DNA of 64,000 nucleotides from Nymphaea colorata (taxonomy: Eukaryota > Streptophyta > Magnoliopsida > Nymphaeales > Nymphaeaceae), in assembly GCF_008831285.2 (NCBI RefSeq), contig NC_045138.2, positions 16,773,934 through 16,837,933 of the forward strand, read 5' to 3'. The notes under the pieces were generated by a model. That model searched no databases. It had not been told where the DNA came from and was given only the letters and a program-made list of their open reading frames with translations. Shown piece by piece: positions 9,966 through 23,600 of this stretch. Within the stretch, counting starts at the first letter, position 1, and every line of letters begins with the position of its first letter. The translations under genes were made by a program, and so were the position numbers.

Positions 9966-12900
9966 ATGCATAACCAGACAACCAAAATTGTGTTAATTTT
10001 CAGCTTCTTTTTCTGATCCATCTTGGCAGATCTCATTGATGCTTGGCTTTCCGAACTTACCTTGCAAGTTCGTATAAAGCTTTCTCTGCAACAAGGTACT
10101 TGCTTTGCTTCCCCCAAGTGGGGAGCTATGCATCACGAGACAGCCATGTGAGGAACTTTTTGGATGCATTTTTCCTAACATAGCTGTGGTTGCAAACTGA
10201 TCAAGTCTAACGTGGGCCAATTTCACTCAATATGTTTGACACTGTGACCGATCCATAGGGTTCTAACTCTCGTGTTCTATATCGTTTGTTAAGTATTAAT
10301 CGAACAAATAACATTCCCTTATCTTTTTGGGTGGTTCTAATTTTAACGATCGGATATTGAATTTTACTCTATGCTTGTTTGATTGTGTCAAAGTTCAAAT
10401 CGGATGTGAATACAAATTCTTATAAATTGAAAATTGAGTTCAAGAGGAGTTGAAATAATTGGGTGTGAGGATTCTAAGGACCTCGAGGATATGTCATCTC
10501 TTGGTTTATTGGGGAACATATTTGTTCTTAAAATATAATTTACGTGTAAGACTCTTGGCCTTTCAAGGCAATCAAAAGCCCACGAAGAGTAGCGGGGGAA
10601 GTCCCATCCCCTGGCTGAAGGCTGAAGCTCATTTCCTACTCCTTGCACTCCAAAGTAGAAGGCTAAGTTTTTAGCGTTTCAGAAGTATAAGGCTGAGTTT
10701 TAGCGCTTCAAAGTGTCGCTCTAGCTATGCTTCAACTTACGCATTAGTGACCTTTTTATAGCACAAAAAGTTGATGCTCAGAGGATTCAAAATGGACACT
10801 GGCCACTCAATGACGGAATTGAATGTGATAAATTGTACAGGGAAAAAAAAATCTACAATAGAATAATGAAATAGTAGTAGGCAAGTACAACATAGTTTCT
10901 AGCTGCATGAGAAGACAGGGTTGACTGAAAGAGGGGCATAAGATGGGTTGGTTTTAGGTTAAGGGTGTCATTGCTCACCTTTAGTCTCTAGAAGTCTCTC
11001 ATTAAAAGAGGCAAGTGCCCTTCCAAGTTCAAATGTAGCTCTTCCGGTACCTCGAAAAGGCTCTGAAAGCTCATGCAGCCGTAATTGTGGCCATGTTTAG
11101 CCGCATTACGCCTCTAATGAGCTCATAGCTTAGTATGGCCATAAAGAGGCAAAGCTTCCCTGTGCCCTTTTTGCCTTTTGGTAGTGACTGGTTCAATGAA
11201 TTTTGCTATGTGCAGCATCATTACGACCTTGATCTTTAGGTCTAGAGTGATAGGGCTTGACCAGGTTTTGCCTAATGGGAATCAAATTTGCATTAGAATG
11301 GGGCATTATGCACTTTTTAGTTGTTGGGATGCAGATTCTTATTTTTATGTCGAACAAGATCAGGTTGATCAAATTTTGGGATTCTGTTGTGAATTTATCA
11401 ATATGTATTTCATATCTGAATTTGGTCATTCATTGGTGTATATCTGCTTTGTTTAATCTGATTAATCAGTTTTAGATTCTGTCAGTTATCTGATCTAAAC
11501 TCAAAGTCTGACATTCCAACAAAGTTGGGGCTACGTGAACATCCTGGATCATATTATTGTGTACTTCTGAAAGGATGCATAAATCTCTCTCTCTCTCTCT
11601 CTCTGAGAAGCTGATTCAACTAGTGTAATGTAAGGACCTAACGCTTAGATTGGTTGTGATCCAACTGAATCCAATTCTTGGTATAAAATCTACATCTGCT
11701 AAAATGATTTTGGTCGGTCCAAATGCAATCCAGTGGACCCAAAGTTTTCAAAACCCTAATTTTAATAGCCTTCAGATAGAGCATTGCACTTGGATTCAGC
11801 TTCCACTTGCAGGCACATGGTCCAGAACCACACCTCATGGGCAGATTTGTTCTTGTTCACGTTCATGAACGCTTCTGCTTTGGCCCTAATCAAGAGAAGC
11901 AGGTCCCACTGTGTCTGTATTCAAACGAGTCCAGCCCGGTACAGGCCCACTGGGCCCATCATTCCTAGATGGTAGTCAATGTGCGGGCTCGGCAGAGCCG
12001 AGCTCATACAGACTTTGACCAAGCCTCCCAGCTCATCAACCTTATCTAAAGAGCTCGGTAGTGCAGGTAGAACAATGTTGTAAGAAGATGGACAAAGATT
12101 AACTAAACGGAGACAAATTTGACAATCTTTTCTTAGGACGTTCGATCTGCAAAGATCTGTTTGATAGTAGAATTATGTTTTTACTTGTATCACAAGGATA
12201 AGTGGATATATAACATTACTTGTGATACAAGGACTTCTTGCAAATCCAATTACCATTTGAAGGTTGGCTGCTGGGGCTTGGAAACTATTTTGTTTCATTA
12301 ATGAGTGACATTTTACATCAGATTTTATTTTAGTAGAAACTAATTCAAATTTGATAAGAAAGATACGCATAACGAGTGAATTTTGTTTAGCACAAATTCA
12401 TACTTTCGATCTTAAGATGCAACGTTTACGTTTTTTGTGTTTTTCAGCATGAGAGTTTTAAGCTTTGATTTGGATTTTGGAGGATATGAGTGCTTGACTT
12501 TTGAGAACTTGGATTTGTGAACTAATAGTGAAAATTACTTCCACAAGATTTTAGAAATGCAACCTCCAATTTATCTTGCTCACATGGGGGAATCAACCTA
12601 ACAGTATGCATTATAGAGAGAACATATTCAATATTTGGCAATCATACATGTGCACGCACACACACACACACACACATGTATATACAAAGCCTCAATAGAA
12701 GATGAAGTTCGATATGCATTCGAAAAACATTCTTTTATTGTGTCAAAATATAAGCTTTTAAGGCATGAGAATGACATTCACATAGAAATTGTGAAAAAAA
12801 ATGAAAATTGATATTGTACGCTAAGAGCTCATTTGGCAAATAGAACAATTTGTAACAGGTCCACTAATTTACACTGAAAGTTAGGACAAAATCATAAAAC

Positions 12901-14261
12901 ACTTTTTAAGGTATTCTATGAATGTGCCCTAATCTTTGACCATATTCATCTAACAGTTACATTCTACTTTGTTTTCCAAACATACCCTAAATGGAGCACA
13001 TCTTTGGTTTTTTGACATACAAATCTGTCTTTTTCTTTTCTGTAAGACTAACTCTGTAAATGTGATCTCCATGTTGAAAGCCAAGAGAACCCACAAAGCG
13101 ATCTTGTTTCCCCAATGAAAGTTGGGGATTTTGGAGTCGATGACACTTCATTATATTGATTCTTGAGGCCTTACAATAAGTAATATAGATATTATGAGAA
13201 CCTAATCCCTATGCTGATTTACAGGTTTTAAGACATGGAGATCAGGTCAGCTTTGTGGAAAATATGATCATTAATGTGAGTAGCAATAAAGACGTATAAC
13301 CATTTGGGCGTCTAACATTTTTATATGCAAAAAACGTCTTTGTTGTACGCCGAATGTAACATGCCTTAATTGTTTCCCATAAATATTATATGTATCTTTT
13401 TGCGAAATTGACGGCAAAGATGTAGTCCGCATTTCCAGAAAACAAATGAAGCAGCAGAGAGCTCATGTTTTTATATCAATGTATATGTAAGATTTTGGAG
13501 ATCTAAAAATTTGATAATTGGTTTGTGAGATGTATTAAATTATAATGAAACATACAGAAAAGTGTCTATACATGGGTTTCTAGGGCTTAAGGCCTGGATA
13601 TCATATTCATTCAGTTTTTGATAGTATGATCCCTGATGTGAAAAACAGCTATGGGGCGTTACATTTTTAGTAATATAATATCTTTCCATATTAACGTGTG
13701 AGGTTAACTGATTTTCACATATAAGAGTACTTTTTATCTTCCCTCTCCAAAACTAACCACAGAAGTATGATGCCTATCCTAGAAAACTTGAGAAACAACC
13801 TAAAACTATATTTCCATGCATAAATAGTTTTTTTGTAGGAAACGAGACACATTTTTTTTAATCCTAGTCCTATCTACTGTGACAAAAAATGAGTGGGAAT
13901 CGTTGGTTGGACATTATATATATATATATAGAGAGTTTAGGAGAGTAGGGAACCGTTCTTCGAATTGGACCTACCATATTGTTTATGGGAGATGAGTCAT
14001 TCTAAGTTCTTAAGTGCATTCAGAAACCCTAATTAAAATATCTTTGGTGCCGAAAGAGTATTCCTCGAATAAGTATCCATTATAAAGATAAAGACTATTT
14101 ATGTTTATATACTACTTCCTATATAACGACACTTGATTTATTACATTAATCACATTATGCCATGGAATTGACTGCTGAAATCACAGATAAAAGTGGTATT
14201 TTTGACGTGAAAATAATGATACCATAGAAGGACCCGTTTTATTTCAATAAATGGCCATTTA
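9966..14261. other. Gene-poor intergenic region
   Basis: I find no supported gene. Local features are a CT run (about 11585-11605), a CA run (about 12657-12676), a TA run (about 13915-13930), a 7-bp-arm hairpin at 11984-12000, and two related-looking AT-rich segments near 13200-13340 and 13560-13690 that may be an old duplication. Open frames such as 11178-11456 and 11650-11868 have no splice support or recognisable product. Confidence 0.5.
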
Positions 14262-14286
14262 AGAGAGAGAGAGAGAGAGAGAGAGA
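14262..14286 (+). repeat. GA microsatellite in the probable 5' leader of the MATH gene
   Basis: About 12 AG units lie 388 bp upstream of the ATG at 14674. The intervening sequence (CT-rich, splice-donor-like GTGGGT at 14395) suggests a leader possibly with its own intron. GA tracts of this kind recur in the leaders of two other genes in the window. Confidence 0.7.
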
Positions 14287-14673
14287 CATAAAAGAGGGGG
14301 AGGCAGCCAAGCCTCCATATCTGTACCGCTTCGCTCTTCCACCTCCGCGTCTCTCTGTAGCCACCATCTCGAGTAAGCAGAATCCATCTTCGAGGTGGGT
14401 TGTTCTGTCTTCCACTAGAGTTATGTAACCCCCATCTGTCCTTGTGCTTATTTATCTCTTCCAATTTGGGTGGGGTCAAACTCAGCTTTTCTTTTTGGGC
14501 TTTTTCTGTGCTTTGATTGTTTGGGTCGCATGAATTGTATGATGGGGAGACCGGGATTTTTTGGGGTGTTAGATTTCAATGATTACTCAATTGGGTTCTT
14601 CCAGAATTGGCGTTCTGATGTCGGTTTCGTGGTTTTTTTATTGTGAAGTAAGGGGTTTTGGGGATCGAGAACG

Positions 14674-17600
14674 ATGGCAGGGTCTGTTAGCGATGACAAT
14701 GGAATGGGGGGATCATCGGAGGTGATCTCTAGCAACCAGAGATGTCCGTCGGGAGATTCCATCTCTGAGTGGAGATCGTGTGAGCAAGTTGAGAATGGTA
14801 CCCCATCAACGTCCCCTCCATACTGGGACACCGATGACGATGATGATTGTGGTATGACCAGTTTTACCTGTTTGTTATTGTATTATGTGGTTCGCTTTCT
14901 AATTCACATTCTCCCCAATGGCTTTTCAAGATTCAATCCAATTTGCATCTGTTTCTTCGCCGTCTATGGCATCTATAGCCTCTCTGCGCAGTGATTTTGA
15001 GATTATAGAGCATCCCAACTGAATCTGTGAGTTTAAGTTCTCAAATTGTTCCTCGTAACACCGATGTAATTTGGTTCTTTCTCTCTCTATGCGAAAGAAA
15101 CTGTTACATGTATGTTGCATCACAGAGTTGCTCTTTATGTTTTTCGCTGAGGTGATAGAAAAGTTTATTTGCGAGTCGGTAACGTACAAACCAAGCCGCG
15201 TCCTGTGTGATGAGATATCGCCTGCCAACACCCGATACAAATTTGATTGCCACTAAATTGGCTCCAACCATTTTTGCTCCTTATATTGCAAGCACATGAG
15301 TGTGGATACATGCAAGGAGCTCTTCCGAAGAGTCTGTAAGTTCTGTTATTTTAATATATCTCACGGAGCTATGTTCATGCAGCTGCCCCATGCTGAGAAC
15401 CAAAATTTTTTGCCCTTCTACAAGTGAGAACCAAGAAGGAGCTAAATTGCAGGAGACTTTTTCCATATGGCTGGAAATAAGCTGAAAGCATTTATTTGCC
15501 ACAAATTCCTAGGTTATGCTGGGTCTGACCCACCCTATGAAAAGTAGCCACACAAATCATTTCTGTTTGGTTGCAGTTTAGCGGACGGCTCAGTGCATCA
15601 GTTAACAAGCATTACCTTGTTGCAGCATAATTTTTAGAAAGAAAAAAAGATGGACAAAGAGAAGTCATGAACCGCTTTTGGTTTGTTGAATTTGACACCG
15701 ACAGACTATCAAGAGGCCTATATTCATACCATTCCATGTAAAACTCCCTCGTCAAGGTGGCACGATACCACCTGTTTTCTGCCAGTGTCGTTAAGTGAAT
15801 CAGCACTTGAAATGTTTTCTGGAAGAGCAAAATCTATCAAACCAGGCATTTATTGGCAACACAGCTGTTGCTTATCTAAGACCAATAACAAGGGAAGTTT
15901 GTTGCACCGTCATTGCAACATCACTTACCCCCCAAAAAAAAAGGAAGGAAAGAAAGAAAATCATATAAGCAGAACACTAGCACTATCTGCTGCAAAATGA
16001 GATTGTATATGTCCAGTGAAAGCTTTATTCAATACTTTAACATGCTAGAACCCCTAGACGATATACTTTGTTCCTAGCAGCATGGCCTGTGCATGGCTCC
16101 ATATTTTTCCCTGTTCAATTTGGTGAAGGTTGTGCATAAATGCCATATCCATTTATTTGCATAATTTTATTCAATAATTTGAACATTTTGTGTCCAAAAT
16201 TTTTAGTTGGTGAACACCTAAGACTCTTGACATAATGCTGCTTATCGTATGCAATTGTATAAATCTAGGAATGAACTTGTTCATTGACTTTGACTCCCTT
16301 CTGCTTTGTTATATATGATTGCACCTACTCCCTTACCTTTTTGTGTCGTACATTAGGTATTATGAAATTTGAAGATTTATAGTGGTTAACTGGTTACGAA
16401 GCTTCGCTATTATTGGATCTTATTTGTAAAATGCGTGTCTGTCCTGAAGGTTTGAACTTTTACCAGTATCACTGGTGGTCTACTGTTATGACTGTCAAAT
16501 GTCTACGGTCAATTGATTCCTGTATGAGATGTTTGTTAGAGGTGTTCTGGTTCTAACTTTGCATGATTGATGTTTGTGCTTCTTAATTTCATTGATAACT
16601 TTGTCATTATATATTAAGTTCAACAGTTCTTACCTCTGTTTAGCATGAAGAAGTGTTATACTTATTGTTTTAGATATGCTATACCAGTTTAATTGGTGTC
16701 ATTTTTCTAAAAATTGAAGAGATATGGTCTTACTTACAACAGCTGCTGCTTGTGGGTGAATTGATCATCAATCGTGTCTCTGTGTGTATGCATGAAAATA
16801 AGACCTGGTATGGTTAGTATACAAATGAGATATAAAAATATAGGTAATCTATTGCAGAGTGTAGCATGAGAAGTTGGAAAATTGGTCAGGAAACCAGTAA
16901 AGTTTTGCATCAACTTGCACAAAAATTATTCAAGAAAATGTAATGTACTTCGTATCCTGGATATAACTGTTGCATTTGGGAGAGGTATGGTTTCTCAAAC
17001 GAACCAAACAAACCACGCAGCATGACGCAATTTATGTCCCGATATATAAATGTGAATTCAGATTGTCATTGGAGGCTGTATCCCGGTGGAATTAGTTATT
17101 TACATCTCCCATTAGTTTTCGCTCGCAGTGATTGGAGTGGGTCTCACGAGCTATAAAGTCTTCACACATGTTATTTCTCAAAAACTTTGGTTATATTCAT
17201 CATCTATTAGGTTCTTACTTGTTAGTCTCATTGGAGGATGACTTTTGCTTGTTTAGGACCAAAGCCATCTGAATTATATGGAAAGTTTACTTGGAAGATT
17301 GAAAACTTCTCACAAATAAACAAACGAGAGCTGCGAAGTAATGCATTTGAGGTTGGTGGATATAAATGGTAAGAGCTCTTCCATATTTTTGTCTGAGTTT
17401 CTTGCTATTCTCATTGCACTTACCTTATGTGCCTGTTTGGGTATTTAATATCTTGACCTGGTAATTGTAAAAAATACTACAGGTATATCTTAGTCTACCC
17501 ACAAGGTTGTGACGTATGTAACCATCTTTCTTTGTTCCTGTGTGTTGCTAATCACGACAAACTTCTTCCTGGTGATGTATCTGATAATAAAATCATTGTA

Positions 17601-20600
17601 TACTTTTATATTCTTTTTCTTATTAATAGAGGACTCATGTGTTTCTTTTTCCCTTTTGTTTTTCTGTTGGCAGGTTGGAGTCACTTTGCACAGTTTACAA
17701 TAGCTGTAGTGAATAAAGATCCAAAAAAGTCTAAATACTCAGGTGTGCAGAAGTATTTCTCATATGGTTTTCAATCTACACTTTGGAGCTTGTCGCTGGA
17801 ATTTATGCTAACATGTAAAGGGAACTTTGCCAGATACTTTGCATCGGTTTTGGAAGAAGGAACATGATTGGGGATGGAAAAAGTTCATGGAGTTGTCAAA
17901 AGTGTTTGATGGTTTCATTGTTGGTGACATGCTTGTAATAAAGGCACAAGTTCAAGTTATTAGGTATGTATACTATGCTTGTTTTTCACATAAACAAAAT
18001 GTTCACGCATTGTTGGGTAGCAAAAAGTTCCTGTCCAGGTCTCTTCTTTTCTCAAATTTTTGTTTTTGCTGATTTTTTTTTGAAGGACAAATTAGTTGTT
18101 TGATATACTGCTTTTAAGTTGGTTATAGTGGTTCAAACTTCAAAGTAGTTTCTTTTTTTTGTTTATTTTTCTTTGTTCCTTTCTCTTTTTATCTTTTTTA
18201 TTCTTTTGATAACACTCTTAATTCTGCAATCTTTATATCTAGGTGCTTTTAAACATCTTGTATCGGTAGATCTTATTTCACCTGTTTAACATGGATTCCA
18301 TCCTTCTCCTTTATAACTGAAAGATTAATATTAGGGGAAAGGAAAACAAAATGTGTAAATGGGAGGAATCAGTGACCAGGAACTTCAAATCCTAGTCCAT
18401 ATATAGTTCAAGTGGACCAGAGTGTCAGCCTGGATCTCCATATGAATGGTCATGTTGCTGAAAAGTACAGCTAAATGGACCGAGCTGTCTTGCCTATCTA
18501 GTAGGTCTGGATTATAAATTTCTGTGCCATTTGATGTCTTTTCCTCTGTAGCATGGATGCTGGGTGAACTTTCAATATGAGTCAATGGAGATTGCCTTTC
18601 TGTGATCCTGCATTTTATGACTTATTGCCCAGTTTGTTGTTATCATGTTTAATGAGTATCCAAGTTTTGTGTCCCTTATGGATTGAATGCTGGCCTGCAT
18701 GTGCCATATCACCTTCCATTTTGATTGTTTAAGTTGCTTTTGGCTGCCCTTGAGTCTGTTTGTTACTTAGGATTTACTTGTTTGATCTATTATGTTGTTT
18801 AGGAAAAATAAATTACATTATTTGTTAACCAACCAAAGGTAGTAGCATGTAGTGGGCTCTCTATTCTTATGTTATTGATATGCTTAGTTTGTTTTGCACA
18901 ATGTCGTGCCATTCGAGCATTTAACCTTTGAAACATTGAAGTCCATTGCATTGTTTCCCAGGGAGAAGGCACATCGTCCTTTTCGTTGCCTTGATTGCCA
19001 GTATAGGCGGGAGCTTGTTCGAGTGTACTTAACAAATGTTGAAGGAATCTGCAGACGATTTGTTGAAGAGAGGAGGAGCAAGCTTGGGAAGTTGATTGAG
19101 GATAAAGGAAGATGGACAAGGTATTTCTTGCTGCTCTTTTTCTTTAAGCTTTTGTAGAATGTGTCTCAGCTATGGTACTGCCGTGCCAGGATGCTTTCAT
19201 TTTTTATGTAGGCATAATATGATTTTCATTATGTACAATCTTTAACATGTTAAAGTGGTTCACTATGGGATTTACAGCTTCCGTGCATTTTGGTTGGGAA
19301 TGGACCAGAATGCAAGGCGCCGCATGTCAAGAGAGAAAAGTGACACCATATTGAAGCTTGTTGTGAAGCAATTCTTCATAGAGAAGGAAGTGACCTCCAC
19401 TCTAGTCATGGATTCTTTGTACAGTGGCCTGAAGGCTCTTGAAAGCCAAAGTTCAAACACATGCAGAAGGACAAAGTCAACTGAACACGAGGAAATGCCA
19501 CTTCCAATTGTTCATGTTGAAAAGGATATGTTTGTTCTGGCCGATGACGTGTTGCAGTTGCTTGAGAGGGCTGCAGCTGAGCCTTTGCCTCCACTGAAGG
19601 ATGACAAGGGTCCTCAAAACCGGACAAAGGTATGCTTAATTCTTACAGATCTGTTGACCTAGCTACTGCAATCATGGGTTAGTTTGTTGACATGAATATA
19701 TGCTAATACTTTCGAGTGTGGGTAAAAGATGTGACAATCTCCAGTCTTTTTCTTGAAGGAATATTGTATTGTAAAGTCATAGTCACAAATATCGTTTAGG
19801 GGTTTTAAACGCCAAGGTTTTTCTTAGGTATAATACGACAGAGTTGTTTTTCTTGAGAAAATCTCGGCAAATTGCACAACAATTAAAAAAAGGAAGATCT
19901 TAAAAGTAAAATGCAAAAATAAAAATGTGAAAAAAAGAAGATCTTAAAAGTAAAATGTGAAAACAAAAATGTGGTAGTAAAGAAATGTAAAAAGAATTGA
20001 AAAATGCAAAAAATATAAAAACAAAAAATATAAAAAAATGGAAAAACGCCAAAAACTGTAAAAAAAACTCAAAATGAATAAAATGAAAAAAAAAACATTT
20101 TTTTTGCTTTTTTTTTTCAATTTGAAAATTTTGCTGTCTTTTTTGGCTGACCTATTTTTCATGTTTTTAATGCATTTTTTGGTTAAAAAAAACATGTTTT
20201 TTGTGACTATGCTGTAAACAAAAAAAAGTCGTTAACATGGTTGCTGTGCCTGAGTACTTGTCCATAAGGGGAATGTCCTAAGGTCCCTTGCATAATTAGA
20301 ATATGTTCAGAAATACTTGGTATTATATCCCAGTGCATGCTATAAGAAGGTGGGCAGTTGTTTGCAAGATTTATTGACATTGGTTGTGTGGTTAGATGTT
20401 TGATAGGAGGGAAGCAGGTGAACGAGCTTTTACTTTGTCTATTTATTTCCTAAAAATTTGTGGTGAGCATTTGTCCATGGTGATGTGGAACTGATATACT
20501 GATATATATCTACTATGCATATAAAAACAACAAACAACTCATAGTTATTGCTAAATTGACTGACAATTCATCTTCCAATGAAAATCATTCATATCTTTTT

Positions 20601-23600
20601 CATCTTGTTTATTTTATTTTGTGGATTGGCTTAAAAGAATTCAAATATCCAAATTGTTGGAAACATCAGAACATGTGGGGACAAGTAGAAGCAAATTGAC
20701 AACTTAACCTCATGGATTTAACTTATATCATCCTCAAGGGTCAGTGGATTCTCGGACTGAGCTAGATTTGAACCAGTGAAGACATATTGTCATATGACTC
20801 ATATCCTATTTGCAGTCCATCACCATTGACTGCTTGGGCTTCATCTTGGAAAGAATCAAATATTGGTTCATTGATAATTTATGGTCAACTTTTACTTCAT
20901 TGTACCCTGCTACCCCTAGGGAAAATCGAATCTTTGCTGCCTCCTTAAAAAAAAGTTGTCCTCAACTACTAGAAGATAGGGGCATGGCCACCTAATTGCC
21001 ATCACTGTACGCATGGCATGGGTAGTTTTTTGGAATTGAAAATGTCAATATAATTAATGCATGGACTGCCTTTATTATTCCATATGCTTATAATAACAAT
21101 AGAATAAAACTTCTTGTTCATTCGGGATAATATAACAAGGTTATTTATATAACTTAATAATCAAAGGATTGGAGTATAAGGTTATGTCTTGCCCAACAGA
21201 GAAAGTAAAATCTCTTCAAGTCATGCAATAATACGAAGCAAGCACTTACGTAAGGAGTAGCAACTTTTGGTGATGATATGTTGAACTTTCCTTGAGTTTG
21301 AATTTTTGGGCATACTTTATGCTGCATATTGGAACGATACTCTTGAAATTTTCTCATGGTTGTGCTACTAGGAAATATATACGTGTAGTCAGGTATGCAT
21401 GTATTTTTTGGTACTTGCTTATTCTAGAACCAGATCACAATTGAAAGGTCTCTGATAAAGTTGTGTTATTGTGTAGCTTTTAACTATGAGCTTCATTTGT
21501 CTTGCTTAGTCTAGTGAAGGTTTGTTGGTTTCCATATGCTTTCCTGGCTTTGGCATTTTTGTTAGGAGTTCTTGTATCTTGTCTCTCATCATTCAATTTT
21601 GCTGCAGTGTCTTTTTAATTTTTATGCACGTGAATTTCTATGTACCGTCCTGATCCTATTTATCAAAATTAATTTGTTATTATTTTCAATGAGCATCATG
21701 GTTTTGTTAATCTGTTGTGCATTCTTAGGAGGGAATGTCTGGAGAGGACCTCAACAAAGACTCAATTGAACGTGACGAGAGACGCCTTACTGAACTTGGA
21801 CGGAGGACTGTTGAAATATTTGCTGTAACTCAAATATACTGGTAATTACACGGCAGCTCTTCTGCATGCTTTTTCTTGTTAGCCTAAAATCTATGAAGTG
21901 CAGTTGGCTTAAGATGTTTTGAAGCTTTGCAAGTTGTGTGAATAGGTGGACACATGCTGGGATATCAACTGGTTATTATGATGGGGCATGTTTTCTCAAG
22001 AAAATGAAGCTGTATAAAGAAGCTTATAGAAAAGAAGTCCATACACATAAGCAGGAAGAAGAGAAAGAGGCTCTTCCTTTTTCCGGTTTGGGGTGGGAAG
22101 GGAATGAATGTGGGTGGCGTGGGCTCTTTAGATTCTTGGATTGGCGGAAGTGTTATATAATAAGCTGTTATTGTGATGCACCTGGAAGCTGGGAAAAAAT
22201 AGGATCTTCCTAAAGTTCTTGAATCTATAGAAACTTAAAGATGGAAACTTAAATTAAATGCTGAACTAGATTGAGTGGCAGAAACATATTGTTCACATCT
22301 TATTGAAAGCTTCTCTCTTGTGTCTTCCTCTTGATTAGGCTTCATATTGTCTCTTATTGAACTCTAGAAATTCCTTTTTCAACTTGTGAGAAACTACTTT
22401 TATTGTACTGCATCTTTTCCACATCAGTCTGCTTCATGTGTCATAAATTTATGCTCAAACGGACTATTGGATCCAGTGGTTGTCTTGCGGATGATATTCA
22501 AGTAGGTTAGCTACGTACAGCTATAGGATTGGACGTTTAGGTAACAAGTAGTTCAACTGTATAATTCTTGCTACCGAGCTTCTAATCAATTTCACTAAAC
22601 GAAGGATGCCTCCAATGGTCTACAATCAGTCATCAGTTTGTCATGAATTATAAGACGGCACTCTCTTCTTAGATTTACCATCATCAACCACAATAGGATG
22701 CCTCCAGTGGTCTATGATTGTTTGTACATTTTTCGATTTAGTAATGGTTCCCAACCTGTGTGCTGCAATCGTTTGAATCTATCTTCCATTCTTCTTTGGA
22801 ATTGGCAGGTACTTCAGCTGAATCCCATGTCAAAATTCAAAGGGACAATGTTGTAAAAAGTGTATCGTAAACCGTATTGGACCGGCCAATAGGTACGATG
22901 TATCACAAAGTATCGTAAAATTATTCTTTAATTCAAAAAAATTCTGAAAAAACATAAAAAACAGAAAAAATAAGGAAAAATCAATAAAATAGGTTCTTTA
23001 CTTTTTTATACAAAGCATGTTATACATAGTGATAGACTTATTATAGCTATGGAGTTATTTCACGAACATTCAGAACCCATAATATCATATGATAACACAA
23101 CATGATCTAAGACGTCAAAGAACATAATTTATAACATGATCTACATAATAACACATAAAAAAAACAAGTTTTAATTGCTATACATCACATACATCACGTT
23201 GCAAGATGAAATTGTTCAATTTTAATGCAAAAAGTGACAAATGAATTCAGTGTCATTCATAATCTTCACCATCTTTATTTTCATTGTCATCTTTCGTAGA
23301 AGAAATTGAAAAAACCCTTTTTCTTCAAACAAGAATTGGTCACCCACGCACAAATCTGCTCTCAAATTGATAATTTCATAGTGAAATCAATGATTCTCTT
23401 TCAAAATTGCCACAAAGGCACAAACTCTCTCTCCTCCAACCCTTAGATATGTTTAGAAATGAAGAGAAAGGCGAGTTTTAAAAATTATGTTTAACAAATG
23501 GGGGTTTGGAGCCTCTATTTTTTGAAATAGACCCTTGGTGTACGATATGGGTGATACACATATGATGCAGTATACACTACCTGTTTGAGATACAAGTGGT

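Noticed and set aside
11984-12000. Hairpin GCTCGGC-AGA-GCCGAGC as a terminator or small RNA
   Set aside because: A single short palindrome in intergenic eukaryotic DNA with no surrounding precursor structure; not enough to call a function.
12173-12370. Short open frames across 10-14 kb as small genes
   Set aside because: All are under about 110 codons, lack codon bias, splice partners or family motifs.
19944-20195. 83-codon Phe/Lys-rich minus-strand frame
   Set aside because: It is translation of homopolymer-rich MITE interior.
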